Shown here in pieces: positions 1-8,008 of a DNA stretch of 19,784 bases. The position numbers were made by a program, and so were the translations under genes. The notes beneath the pieces are model-generated. The model ran no database searches and had not been told where the DNA came from. It saw only the letters and a list, made by a program, of their open reading frames with translations. The stretch comes from NS-12 sp045403215. Its GTDB lineage: Bacteria > Nitrospirota > Nitrospiria > Nitrospirales > NS-4. The stretch covers positions 1-19,784 of the forward strand of contig JAXIOW010000152.1 in assembly GCA_045403215.1 (NCBI GenBank). The letters run 5' to 3'. Positions within the stretch are counted from its first letter, which is position 1; every line of letters starts with the position of its first letter.

Positions 1-1076
1 CGGAACCGAAGGACTGCAATATTGTGCTGGAGACGCTGCTGACCTCGCCGACGATCGCCCACAAGGGCTGGGTCTTCGAACAGTACGACCACATGGTCCA
101 GACCAACACCGTGATCCGTCCCGGGTCGGACGCGGCGGTCCTGCGGATCAAGGGCACGGACAAGGCCCTGGCCGTCACGGCGGACTGCAACAGCCTCTAC
201 TGCGTGCTGAACCCCTACACCGGCGCCGCCAGCGCCGTCGCCGAGGCCGCGCGCAATCTCGTCTGCGCGGGCGCGCGGCCGCTGGCCCTCACCGATTGCC
301 TGAACTTTGGCAACCCCGAACGCCCGGACATCATGTGGCAGTTTATCCTGGCTGTTGAGGGGATCGCTGACGCCTGCAAAATTCTGCAGATTCCGGTGGT
401 GAGCGGGAACGTAAGCTTCTATAATGAGACGCGGGGGCTGTCGATCTATCCGACTCCGATCATCGGCATGGTCGGGCTGCTGGACGATGTCGAGCGGGCG
501 GTCTCCCAAGGGTTCCAAGCGGAAGGCGATGCAATTCTGTTGCTCGGTGAGACCGGCGAGGACCTCGGCGGGACCGAGTACCTCCGGGCCGTCCACCACC
601 GGGAGCAGGGGACGCCTCCTGTGCTCAACCTCGAACGGGAAGCCGCGCTGCATCGCATCGTGCTGCAGGCAGTCGAGCTTGGCCTAGTCCGATCTGCCCA
701 CGACTGTGCGGAAGGGGGCTTGGCCGTCGCATTCGCCGAGTCGTGCCTGTCGGCGACGAACGGACCACTGGGCGCGGAGATCATGCTGGGCGGTCATGGG
801 CTGCGGCGGGACAGCCTCCTGTTTGGCGAGTCCCAGTCCCGGATTATTCTCTCCGTCAAATCGGCCGATTGTGAGAAAATAGAGTCGTTGGCGAGGCAAG
901 AACACGTGCCGTGCTCGGCTCTGGGGTTCGTCAGCGGCCGACGGCTGATGATCTCCATCCGCGACGATCGGGGCCGGACGGCCCTCTGGATTGACCGGCC
1001 GTGCGACGAACTTGATAGAATATGGCGAGGGGCGCTCCAGGCCGCCCTGGAAACCGGGGAAAGAGGACACGCATGA
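1..1076 (+). CDS. purL: Phosphoribosylformylglycinamidine synthase subunit PurL, 3' part
   Basis: The reading frame is open from the left edge (first full codon at 3), so this is the C-terminal ~358 residues of a protein that normally has about 740-800. PurL is the synthetase subunit of FGAM synthase. It makes formylglycinamidine ribonucleotide from FGAR, ATP and glutamine-derived ammonia, step 4 of de novo purine synthesis in the cytoplasm. The family is recognisable from GSDAAVLRIKG, the segment YTGAASAVAEAARNL followed by LTDCLNFGNP, and VVSGNVSFYNE followed by YPTPIIGMVG, which belong to the second AIR-synthase-like half. The gene ends in TGA and shares ATGA with purF, the familiar purL-purF order. 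The GTG at 24 is only an internal codon. Identity is secure, but the N-terminal half cannot be judged. Confidence 0.95.
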   Translation, partial: EPKDCNIVLETLLTSPTIAHKGWVFEQYDHMVQTNTVIRPGSDAAVLRIKGTDKALAVTADCNSLYCVLNPYTGAASAVAEAARNLVCAGARPLALTDCLNFGNPERPDIMWQFILAVEGIADACKILQIPVVSGNVSFYNETRGLSIYPTPIIGMVGLLDDVERAVSQGFQAEGDAILLLGETGEDLGGTEYLRAVHHREQGTPPVLNLEREAALHRIVLQAVELGLVRSAHDCAEGGLAVAFAESCLSATNGPLGAEIMLGGHGLRRDSLLFGESQSRIILSVKSADCEKIESLARQEHVPCSALGFVSGRRLMISIRDDRGRTALWIDRPCDELDRIWRGALQAALETGERGHA

Positions 1077-2497
1077 GCGAGGTCAGCGCTTTCATCACCC
1101 CCGATAAATTCCACGACGAATGCGCCGTCGTCGGCGTGTACGGGCACAAGGAAGCGGCGAACCTTGCCTATCTGGGCCTGTACGCCCTGCAGCACCGCGG
1201 CCAGGAAAGCTCCGGCATCGTCTCCAACGATGGCGAGCAGTTCCATTGGGAAAAAGCCATGGGTCTGGTGGCCGACGTCTTCACCAAGGACCGGCTGAAG
1301 CGCCTGTCCGGCCGCTCAGCGATCGGCCACAACCGGTACTCCACGGCCGGCTCCAGCGACCTCAAGAACGCCCAGCCGCTGGTCGTCAACTTCGCCTTTG
1401 GCAACCTGGCCCTGGCTCACAACGGCAACCTGATCAACGCCCATCTGCTCCGCAACGAGCTGGAAGCCTACGGCGCGATCTTCCAGTCCACGTCCGACAG
1501 CGAAGTGATCATCCACCTGATTGCACAATCCAAAGAGAACCTGTTGCTCGACCGCATCTTCGACGCGCTCAACCAGGTGCGTGGCGCGTTCTCCATCACG
1601 TTGTTGACCGACAGCGGACTGGTCGCAGCCCGCGACCCCTGGGGGTTCCGCCCCCTGTGCCTGGGCCGGATCAAGGACGCCTGGGTCGTGGCGTCGGAAA
1701 CCTGCGCCTTCGACCTGATCGGCGCCGAGATGATCCGCGATATCGAGCCGGGCGAGCTCATCCTGATGGACGACAAGGGCCTCCACTCCTACCATCCTTT
1801 CCCCAAGGTCAAGCCGGCGATGTGCATCTTCGAGCACGTCTATTTCGCGCGTCCGGACAGCAAGATCTACGGGAACAACGTCTACGCCGCCCGCAAGGCG
1901 CTGGGCCGCCAGCTCGCCAAGGAGTCCCACGTGCCGGCCGACATCGTCATCGCGGTGCCCGACTCAGGCGTGCCGGCCGCGCTGGGGTACGCCGAAGGCT
2001 CAAACATTCCGTTCGAGCAGGGTCTGATCCGCAACCACTACGTGGGCCGGACCTTCATTGAACCCGAGCAGCGCATCCGGCACTTCGGCGTGAAGGTCAA
2101 GCTGAACGCCATGCCGGAGGTCCTGGAGGGCAAGCGGGTGGTCGTGGTGGACGATTCCATCGTGCGCGGCACCACGAGCCGCAAGATCGTCAAGATGATC
2201 CGCCACGCGGGGGCCAAGGAGGTCCACATGCGGATCTCGTCCCCGCCGGTCATCTCGCCGTGCTTCTACGGGATCGACACACCCACCAAGAAGGAGCTGA
2301 TCGGCTCGACGCACACGATCGAGGAGATCCGCAAGTACATCACCGCCGACTCGCTCGCCTACTTGAGCTTGGAAGGGCTCCTGGCTGCCGCGCCCGGCGC
2401 CGGCGAGCGCTACTGCAACGCCTGCTTTACCGAGAACTATCCCATTCCCTTCACCAAAGCCGAGGAACTGCAATTAGGCCTATTCGATCCCTCGTGA
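1073..2497 (+). CDS. purF: Amidophosphoribosyltransferase (Bacillus-type, Fe-S)
   Basis: A 474-residue protein that transfers the glutamine amide to PRPP to give 5-phosphoribosylamine, the committed step of purine synthesis. The ATG overlaps the purL stop (ATGA) and has GAGGA about 8 bases upstream. The ATG at 1022 would add an unlikely 17-residue tail inside purL. A 16-residue propeptide precedes Cys17 (DEC-AVVGVYG), the Ntn-hydrolase nucleophile exposed by self-cleavage. The glutaminase half carries HNRYSTAG and AHNGNL. The PRPP loop is VVVVDDSIVRGTTS at about 356-369. Four cysteines at 251, 397, 448 and 451 (the last two in CNAC) match the Fe4S4 ligands of the Bacillus enzyme, so an oxygen-sensitive cluster is expected by family knowledge. 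The gene is probably co-transcribed with purL and the two genes downstream. Confidence 0.97.
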   Translation: MSEVSAFITPDKFHDECAVVGVYGHKEAANLAYLGLYALQHRGQESSGIVSNDGEQFHWEKAMGLVADVFTKDRLKRLSGRSAIGHNRYSTAGSSDLKNAQPLVVNFAFGNLALAHNGNLINAHLLRNELEAYGAIFQSTSDSEVIIHLIAQSKENLLLDRIFDALNQVRGAFSITLLTDSGLVAARDPWGFRPLCLGRIKDAWVVASETCAFDLIGAEMIRDIEPGELILMDDKGLHSYHPFPKVKPAMCIFEHVYFARPDSKIYGNNVYAARKALGRQLAKESHVPADIVIAVPDSGVPAALGYAEGSNIPFEQGLIRNHYVGRTFIEPEQRIRHFGVKVKLNAMPEVLEGKRVVVVDDSIVRGTTSRKIVKMIRHAGAKEVHMRISSPPVISPCFYGIDTPTKKELIGSTHTIEEIRKYITADSLAYLSLEGLLAAAPGAGERYCNACFTENYPIPFTKAEELQLGLFDPS

Positions 2498-3345
2498 TGG
2501 GGCGGGGGTGGCCCTCACGGATCAGCCGCCGCTTCGTCATCTTCCTCGCCGCCGTCCAACTCCTTCTGATCTACACCTGGATTGTCGAACCGAACTGGAT
2601 CGAGGTCACCCACCACGAGGTGTGGTTCAAGAATCTCCCGGAGGAGTTCAACGGCCTGGTGGTCGCCCATCTGTCGGATCTGCACATGCGCGCCTACGGC
2701 GCGCGGGAGCGGCGGGTCGTGACGCGCCTGGCCGAATCCACGCCGGGTGTGATCGTGATCACCGGCGATCTCACGGTGGAGGGAAGCGACCCAGCGACCA
2801 TTCGGCAGTTTCTAACGGCCCTGCGAGACCTGAAGCCGCCCTTCGGCATCTGGGCGGTGCTCGGCACCAACGACCACTGGTACCCGGTGGCTCCAAGCAA
2901 GGACGCGGTGCGGCAGTTTTACAACCAGGCCGGCGTCGCGCTTCTGGTCAACGAAGGCGGGCGCATCGGCCGGGGCCTGGACACCCTCTCGCTGATCGGG
3001 GTGGACGACCCCTTTTCGGGATATGCCAAACTGGGCATGTCGCTCAAGGGCATGCAGCGCACCCCGTTCGCGATCTTGCTGACACACTCGCCGGAAGTCT
3101 TTCTGAAAGCCGATCTCATCAAGTTTGATCTCGTACTGGCCGGGCACACGCACGGGGGGCAGGTCCGTCTGCCCGGCATCGGCGCGCTGTGGTTACCCGC
3201 CGGCAGCGAGCCCTTCGAGTCAGGGTGGTTTTACGGCCAGTACACGCGGATGTACGTCACGCGGGGTATCGGGACCGACATCCTGCCGTTCCGGTTATTC
3301 TGCCGGCCGGAGATCACCCTCATCACGCTCAAGCGCGGTACATAG
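2497..3345 (+). CDS. Membrane-anchored calcineurin-like metallophosphoesterase
   Basis: A 282-residue protein whose ATG shares its A with the purF stop (TGATG). The open frame runs back to 2260 inside purF, but the natural N-terminus is here because a basic stretch and one hydrophobic helix (about 13-29) follow at once, as in the YaeI/YkuE-type branch. Metal-site motifs in order are HLSDLHM (D61, H63), TGDLT (D91), then G-T-N-D-H-W at 123-128, THSPE (H197) and AGHTHGGQ (H217, H219). The usual third motif is G-N-H-D/E. Here the Asn and catalytic His positions read Thr and Asn, which may change or reduce activity. Relatives hydrolyse phosphomono- or diesters, often of lipids, at the membrane, and no substrate can be assigned. 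Tight coupling to purF suggests co-expression rather than a purine function. Confidence 0.85.
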   Translation: MGRGWPSRISRRFVIFLAAVQLLLIYTWIVEPNWIEVTHHEVWFKNLPEEFNGLVVAHLSDLHMRAYGARERRVVTRLAESTPGVIVITGDLTVEGSDPATIRQFLTALRDLKPPFGIWAVLGTNDHWYPVAPSKDAVRQFYNQAGVALLVNEGGRIGRGLDTLSLIGVDDPFSGYAKLGMSLKGMQRTPFAILLTHSPEVFLKADLIKFDLVLAGHTHGGQVRLPGIGALWLPAGSEPFESGWFYGQYTRMYVTRGIGTDILPFRLFCRPEITLITLKRGT

Positions 3346-3348
3346 CCA

Positions 3349-4596
3349 GTGGTCGCCGAATTCCGCAACGGCGTGGTGCCCCTTTCTCAGCCAGTAATAC
3401 ACCGCCTCATGATTTTCTTCGGATTAGTCTATTTCGCGCAAGGGATCGGACAAGCCGGGGCACTGATCAACCAGCCCCTTATGTACTACTTGAAATCCTT
3501 GGGCCTGACGACTGACCAGGTAGCCGGCCTACTCGCCGTGCTCACCGTGCCGTGGATCATCAAACCAGTGTACGGCCTCATCAGCGATTTCATTCCTTTC
3601 TTCGGCTATCGAAGGAAAAGCTATCTCTTCCTGATGAACGGACTTGCGGCCGGCGGCTTTCTCTGGCTTACGGGACTGACCACGCCGAACATGATCGTTG
3701 TGGCCCTCTTCCTGACGGCGTTAGGCATCGCTTCCTCGGACGTGCTCACCGATGCCCTGATGGTGGAGAACGGCCAGAAGACAGGCTTGATTAAGCAGTT
3801 TCAGAGCCAACAGTGGATGTGGTTTAATGTCGCGGCCATCACCTCCGGACTGATCGGCGGCTGGTTGAGTCAAGTGCTCGCACCTGCGAACGCCCTTCAT
3901 ACCGCAGCGCTGGTGATCTCCTGCGCTCCAATTGCGGTGGTATTGGCCACCACCGTCCTCGTCCGCGAGGAGAAGTCCCAGCTCGACCTCGGGGCTCTGC
4001 GCTCAACGACGCGCGGTCTGATATCTTCGCTCAAGTCACGGACGATCTGGACCGTCGCCGGATTTCTGGCCTTTTGGAATTTCACGCCGAGCTTCGGCAC
4101 CCCGCTGTTTTATCACATGATCGATCATTTGAAGTTCGAACAGTACTTCATCGGGCAACTGACGTCGATCGCGTCTGTGGGGGCCGTGATCGGCGCCTTT
4201 GTGTACCGGCGTTATCTGGCCGGACGGTACTCCACCAAGAGCCTGGTCTACCTCAGCATCCTGCTGGGATCCGGGACAACGTTGGCCTACCTGTTGCTCG
4301 TGGATAAGACCAGCGCGGTGGTGCTCTACTTCATGACCGGTATTCTCAGCATGATTCCGCTGTTGACATTGCTCAGCCTCGCCGCAGCCGTGTGTCCGCC
4401 TCAAGCGGCGGGATTTACCTTCGCCGGGCTGATGTCGATTTATAACGCGGCCGGGCAACTCTCGCAGATCACCGGCGCGTACTTGTACGAGCGGCTATTC
4501 CATCAGCAGATCGGGCCATTGATCCTGGTCGCGGCGGTCTTCACGCTGGGAGCTTTCCTGATCGTGCCGTTTCTTCCCGATACGGATCGTCGTTAA
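3349..4596 (+). CDS. BT1/folate-biopterin-type MFS transporter
   Basis: A 415-residue, strongly hydrophobic protein with about 12 membrane segments. The N-terminal region contains YFAQGIGQ, then PWIIKPVYGLISDFIPFFGYRRK, the diagnostic loop of the BT1 (folate-biopterin transporter) branch of the major facilitator superfamily. The substrate in bacteria of this branch is mostly unknown, so folate or pterin transport is only a family association. The start is uncertain. GTG at 3349 sits three bases after the phosphoesterase stop and allows translational coupling, while ATG at 3409 (residue 21) lies just before the first helix. Neither has a clear Shine-Dalgarno. It is the last gene of the purL-purF-phosphoesterase run. 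Its TAA overlaps the acs stop on the other strand. Confidence 0.85.
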   Translation: MVAEFRNGVVPLSQPVIHRLMIFFGLVYFAQGIGQAGALINQPLMYYLKSLGLTTDQVAGLLAVLTVPWIIKPVYGLISDFIPFFGYRRKSYLFLMNGLAAGGFLWLTGLTTPNMIVVALFLTALGIASSDVLTDALMVENGQKTGLIKQFQSQQWMWFNVAAITSGLIGGWLSQVLAPANALHTAALVISCAPIAVVLATTVLVREEKSQLDLGALRSTTRGLISSLKSRTIWTVAGFLAFWNFTPSFGTPLFYHMIDHLKFEQYFIGQLTSIASVGAVIGAFVYRRYLAGRYSTKSLVYLSILLGSGTTLAYLLLVDKTSAVVLYFMTGILSMIPLLTLLSLAAAVCPPQAAGFTFAGLMSIYNAAGQLSQITGAYLYERLFHQQIGPLILVAAVFTLGAFLIVPFLPDTDRR

Positions 4597-6482
4597 TCTT
4601 CGAGCGTGGAGATGTCGCCGGGGTTCTGGCCGAGTTCTTTGGCCTTCAGCACACGCCGCATGATCTTGCCTGAGCGGGTCTTGGGGAGGCTGGAGACCAC
4701 TTCGATTTCCCGCGGCACGGCGATCTTTCCCAGTTCGTGCTTGACGTGATCCTTAAGTTGTTGAACCAGTTCAGGCGAATCCTTAAAGCCATGCTTTAGT
4801 ATCAGAAACGCCTTGATGGACTCGCCGGCCGTCTTGTGCGGCTTGCCGATGACAGCCGCCTCGGCCACGGCGGGATGGCTGACCAGGGCGCTCTCCACCT
4901 CGGCCGATCCGATGCGGTTGCCGGCGACCTTGATCACGTCGTCAGCTCGCCCCATGAAGAAGAAATACCCGTCCTCGTCCTTCCGGCAGACGTCCCCGGC
5001 GGTGTAGCACCCCGGGATTGTATTCCAGTACACCTTATAGCGGTCCGGATCCTTGTAGATCGTCCGCATCATGGAGGGCCAGGGTTTCTTGATCACGGCA
5101 AAGCCCCCGGTATTGGGCGGGAGCGGCTTGCCTTGCCGGTCTACCACGTCGGCTTCAATGCCCAAAAAGGGCCGCGCCGCGGAGCCCGGCTTAAGCTTGG
5201 TGCAGGGGAGCGGCGTGACGAGGATGGCGCCAGTCTCGGTCTGCCACCATGTGTCCATGATGGGGAGCTTGCCGCCGGTGACCCGGTGGAACCACAGCCA
5301 GGCCTCCGGGTTGATCGGCTCGCCGACCGAGCCCAGGATGCGCAGGCTGCTGAGGTCATACTTCTTCGGCCATTCTTCGCCGTACTTCATCAGCAGGCGA
5401 ATGGCCGTCGGCGTCGTGTAGAAGATCGTGACCCCGTAACGCTCGATCAGGTCCCACCACCGGCCCGGCGTGGGGTGATCGGGCTTGCCTTCCACCATCA
5501 GAATGGTCGCGCCGTTCAACAGCGGCCCGTAGACGATGTAACTGTGCCCGGTCACCCATCCGGGGTCGGCCACGCAAAAGTAGACATCCTCGTCCTTGAG
5601 ATCGAAGACGAGCTTGGTGGTCAGATAGGTGCCGACCATATACCCCCCGTGGACGTGCTGGACGCCTTTCGGCTTGCCGGTCGTGCCGGAAGTGTAGAGG
5701 AAGTACAGCGGATCTTCGGCATCCATCACTTCCGGCGCGCAGACAGCCTGTTGTTCTCTCAGCCAGTCGTCCCAGTCGATCTCCTTGGGAGAGGACAGTG
5801 TGATCCCAGGCTTCTGCCGGCGGACAACGACGACATTCTCGATGCACGAGGAGCGAGCGACGGCCTCGTCTACGACCGGCTTGAGCGGAACCACCTTGCC
5901 CCGGTCGTACCCGACGTCGGCCGTGATGATCACGCGGGGCTGGCTGTCCTCGATCCGGCTGGCCAGTGCCGGCGCGCTGAAGCCGGAATAGACCACGGTA
6001 TGAATGGCCCCGATGCGGGCGCACGCCAGCATGGCCACGGTCTGTTCCGGGATCTTGGGGAGGTAGATGGCGACCCGCTCTCCCTTGCGGACGCCGAGCG
6101 CCTTCAAGGCGTTGGCGCAGCGGCAGACCTTCCGGTACAGCTCGGCGTAGGAGAAGACCCGCTCGACGTCGTCCTCGCCGACCCAGATCAGCGCCACCTT
6201 GTTCTTGCGCCAGGTCTTCAGGTGCCGGTCCAGGCAGTTGTGCGTGATGTTGCACGTGGCGCCCACGAACCACTTCGCCCAGGGATAGTCCCACTGGAGG
6301 ACGTGCGTCCACGGGGCGAACCATTCCAGCTCACGGGCGGCTTTCTCCCAGAACCCGGGAATGTCCTTGATGGACTCCGCGTAGGCCTTGTCATAGTCCT
6401 TGATCCAGGCCTTCTCCATGGTCTCGGCCGACGGGTAGAAGACTTCTGGGACCTTCAAGAAGCTGTCGACATTTTCTTCCAT
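4593..6482 (-). CDS. acs: Acetyl-CoA synthetase (AMP-forming)
   Basis: A 629-residue member of the ANL adenylating family, close to the usual ~650. It activates acetate with ATP to acetyl-AMP and then forms acetyl-CoA in the cytoplasm. Visible motifs are the P-loop-like YTSGTTGKPKG (263-273), DTWWQTETG (about 410-418, with the Trp that shapes the small acetate pocket), YTAGDVC (about 493-499), the hinge region GRADDVIKVAGNR (511-523) and PKTRSGKIMRR with Lys606, the adenylation lysine that protein acetyltransferases silence in Acs homologues. The hinge reads VAGNR where many Acs have VSGHR, a mild variant. The ATG at 6482 has GGAG about 9 bases upstream. It follows a 58-codon gene by 25 bases and is probably transcribed with it. 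Propionate as a second substrate is possible. Confidence 0.95.
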   Translation of the reverse strand: MEENVDSFLKVPEVFYPSAETMEKAWIKDYDKAYAESIKDIPGFWEKAARELEWFAPWTHVLQWDYPWAKWFVGATCNITHNCLDRHLKTWRKNKVALIWVGEDDVERVFSYAELYRKVCRCANALKALGVRKGERVAIYLPKIPEQTVAMLACARIGAIHTVVYSGFSAPALASRIEDSQPRVIITADVGYDRGKVVPLKPVVDEAVARSSCIENVVVVRRQKPGITLSSPKEIDWDDWLREQQAVCAPEVMDAEDPLYFLYTSGTTGKPKGVQHVHGGYMVGTYLTTKLVFDLKDEDVYFCVADPGWVTGHSYIVYGPLLNGATILMVEGKPDHPTPGRWWDLIERYGVTIFYTTPTAIRLLMKYGEEWPKKYDLSSLRILGSVGEPINPEAWLWFHRVTGGKLPIMDTWWQTETGAILVTPLPCTKLKPGSAARPFLGIEADVVDRQGKPLPPNTGGFAVIKKPWPSMMRTIYKDPDRYKVYWNTIPGCYTAGDVCRKDEDGYFFFMGRADDVIKVAGNRIGSAEVESALVSHPAVAEAAVIGKPHKTAGESIKAFLILKHGFKDSPELVQQLKDHVKHELGKIAVPREIEVVSSLPKTRSGKIMRRVLKAKELGQNPGDISTLED

Positions 6483-6507
6483 CGTGTGCTCCGCGTCTCT
6501 CCTCGCC

Positions 6508-6684
6508 TCAGTCCGCGCCGCCTTTCAGATAGTTGAGGCCTATTTTCAACGCGCGCCGGGTCATTTCCGGCCACTGGTTCTCCGGATATTCGGCCAGAAT
6601 GGCGGCGGCTTTCGGATCCTGCAGATAGAGGTTGGAGATGTACACGATCCCATCTTCGATCCTGATTTCTCGGGCCTGTTCCAT
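6508..6684 (-). CDS. Small conserved-looking protein upstream of acs (58 aa)
   Basis: A 58-codon frame from ATG to TGA lies between the acs promoter and acs. It begins MEQAREIRIEDG, has VYISNLYLQDPKAA in the middle and ends ALKIGLNYLKGGAD. It has a good ribosome site (GGAAAGG shortly before the ATG), an 18-base leader from the predicted transcription start, and a stop 25 bases before acs. These points argue for a true gene. The protein is soluble, mixed in charge, without signal peptide or cysteines, and seems to have a short strand (about 8-17) followed by two helices. I do not recognise a family. Its place as first gene of the acs transcript suggests a role connected with acetate metabolism or control of Acs, but this is only context. 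Confidence 0.72.
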   Translation of the reverse strand: MEQAREIRIEDGIVYISNLYLQDPKAAAILAEYPENQWPEMTRRALKIGLNYLKGGAD

Positions 6685-6709
6685 GGTTCACCTTTCCAAG
6701 AATTTCCGT

Positions 6710-6738
6710 ATCTTACAGACCGCCGCGCAACTCGTCAA
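6710..6738 (-). promoter_or_regulatory. Promoter of the 58-aa gene and acs
   Basis: On the minus strand TTGACG (6733-6738) and TAAGAT (6710-6715) are separated by 17 bases. This is a strong sigma70-like match that places the start near 6703, about 18 bases before the ATG at 6684. It is back to back with the lipoprotein promoter; the two -35 boxes are 19 bases apart, so one bound regulator could affect both. Confidence 0.65.
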
Positions 6739-6757
6739 CGACGGTCCTCCTGCTTTC

Positions 6758-6786
6758 TTGACAGGGGGGGACCCCCATGTTAGCCT
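6758..6786 (+). promoter_or_regulatory. Promoter of the lipoprotein operon, with G/C-run palindrome in spacer
   Basis: A perfect TTGACA (6758-6763) and TAGCCT (6781-6786) are separated by 17 bases, with a predicted start near 6793. The spacer is a run of seven G, an A and five C, nearly a perfect inverted repeat and a possible operator or a stiff spacer. A full AAGGAGG ribosome site at 6798-6804 is 7 bases before the ATG at 6812. The -10 matches consensus at only three positions, so strength is uncertain. Confidence 0.55.
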
Positions 6787-6811
6787 TTTACACAGCTAAG
6801 GAGGCTCTGTT

Positions 6812-7378
6812 ATGAAGTCCCACGGTGAGAAAACACTGCTCCTGACGGTGGTTGTCGCCACCGGGGCGCTTCTGCTTGCCGCCTGCTCGAGCGTGCCGAA
6901 ATGGGTCGACAAGGGCGGGGGGTACATGACCGAGAAGGACGGCAAGGCCTTCTATGGGGTCGGAGGCATCTCGGGAATCCGCAACGAGCCGCTGGCCAAA
7001 GAGGCCGCCGACAACCGCGCCCGTGCCGACCTGGCCAAGTACGTGGACACCTATACGTCCTACATGATGCGCGACTACGCCGCGTCAACGACAGCCGGGG
7101 ACTTCACGAAGACCAGCGAGGAGCAGAACGTCGAGCGTGCCCTCAAGACCTTCGTGGCCACCCACCTCTCCGGCGTGACGGTGGTAGAACGGTGGGAAAA
7201 GGAAGACAAGACCGGCAAGACTCTCTACTCGCTGGCCAAGCTGGACCTCGACAAGTTCAAGGAACAGGTCGGGCAGATGAAGGAGCTCAACGACGCGGCG
7301 CGGGACTTCGTGCGGAAGAACGCGGAGAAGGCTTTCGAACGGCTGCAACAGGAAGAGGACAAACGTGGCGCCAAGTGA
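6812..7378 (+). CDS. LPP20-like outer-membrane lipoprotein (short)
   Basis: A 188-residue lipoprotein. A hydrophobic signal of about 24 residues ends in the lipobox L-A-A-C with Cys25. Residues +2/+3 are Ser-Ser, so there is no Asp retention signal and outer-membrane sorting is expected. The mature part begins VPKWVDKGGGY and has FYGVGGISGIRNEP and AADNRARADLAKYVDTY, the usual pattern of the LPP20 family (a WV near the N-terminus, then G-V-G, then an Ala-rich helix). The last ~40 residues (FKEQVGQMKELN onward) are highly charged and probably coiled coil. It is first of four lipoprotein genes on one strand and overlaps the next by 14 bases. LPP20 proteins have varied roles, including flagellum-related ones, and no specific role can be chosen here. 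Confidence 0.8.
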   Translation: MKSHGEKTLLLTVVVATGALLLAACSSVPKWVDKGGGYMTEKDGKAFYGVGGISGIRNEPLAKEAADNRARADLAKYVDTYTSYMMRDYAASTTAGDFTKTSEEQNVERALKTFVATHLSGVTVVERWEKEDKTGKTLYSLAKLDLDKFKEQVGQMKELNDAARDFVRKNAEKAFERLQQEEDKRGAK

Positions 7379-7994
7379 CGGCCGGTCCCTCATCGTAAAA
7401 GCCTTCCTGGGAGGGTGCGCGGGAGCTTTCCTGCTTGCATCCACCGGCTGTGCCTCCACCACCGTCTCCCGCGTGGACGCGGCATCTGTCACGGACCTGA
7501 GCGGCCACTGGAACGACGCCGACTCCAGGCTGGTCGCTGAAGAGATGGTCAAGGAGGCCCTGGCCGGCCCCTGGCTCCAGACCTATACCAACGCGAACAC
7601 GAAACGCCCGGTGGTGGTCGTGGGAACGGTGACCAACCGGAGCCACGAGCATATCAACGTGCAGACCTTCATCAACGACCTGCAGCGTGAGCTGACCAAC
7701 TCGGGCAAGGTGACCTTCGTGGCCGGCAAGGGCGAGCGGGAGGAGGTCCGCGAAGAACGCCGCGAGCAAGCCGCCAACGCCCTCGAGTCCACGCAGAAGC
7801 CGCCCGGCAAGGAGATCGGCGCCGACTACCTGTTGCGCGGCACGATCAGCACCATCCAGGACGAAGCCGACGGGACGAAGGCGATCTTCTACCAGGTCGA
7901 TCTCGAGATGGTCGACCTGTCCAACAACGTCAAGTCTTGGTTCGGCCAGAAGAAGATCAAGAAAGTCGTCGAACGGAAGCGCGTCTTGTTCTGA
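7365..7994 (+). CDS. LpoB-like lipoprotein (PBP-activator family)
   Basis: A 209-residue lipoprotein starting at GTG 7365, with GGAAGAGG just upstream, inside the last 14 bases of the preceding gene. The signal ends STGC with Cys29. The body has DADSRLVAEEMVKEAL, PVVVVGTVTNRSHEHINVQ, a charged segment EREEVREERREQA, then GADYLLRGTIS and YQVDLEMVDLSNN, closing with W-F-G-Q. This order is that of the LpoB family (COG3417-like). E. coli LpoB reaches through peptidoglycan to stimulate PBP1b. That role has not been shown for distant homologues, so peptidoglycan synthesis control is a reasonable guess only. Its close linkage to a COG3014-like gene is a pairing I recall from other diderms. Confidence 0.8.
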   Translation: MAPSDGRSLIVKAFLGGCAGAFLLASTGCASTTVSRVDAASVTDLSGHWNDADSRLVAEEMVKEALAGPWLQTYTNANTKRPVVVVGTVTNRSHEHINVQTFINDLQRELTNSGKVTFVAGKGEREEVREERREQAANALESTQKPPGKEIGADYLLRGTISTIQDEADGTKAIFYQVDLEMVDLSNNVKSWFGQKKIKKVVERKRVLF

Positions 7995-8008
7995 CGCGAC
8001 GGTCCGGC

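Noticed and set aside
2260..2496. Upstream extension of the metallophosphoesterase frame into purF
   Set aside because: The added residues are Arg/His-rich shadow of purF; the ATG at 2497 precedes the expected basic stretch and membrane helix.
4560..4600. Terminator between the BT1 transporter and acs
   Set aside because: Only a 4-base stem (CGAT/ATCG) without a U-run; too weak to call.
4836..6536. Open frame of 566 codons on the plus strand opposite acs
   Set aside because: It mirrors the acs codons, is rich in Asp, Gly, Arg and Val as expected from GC-rich antisense, has no recognisable motif and no ribosome site. acs on the other strand is certain.
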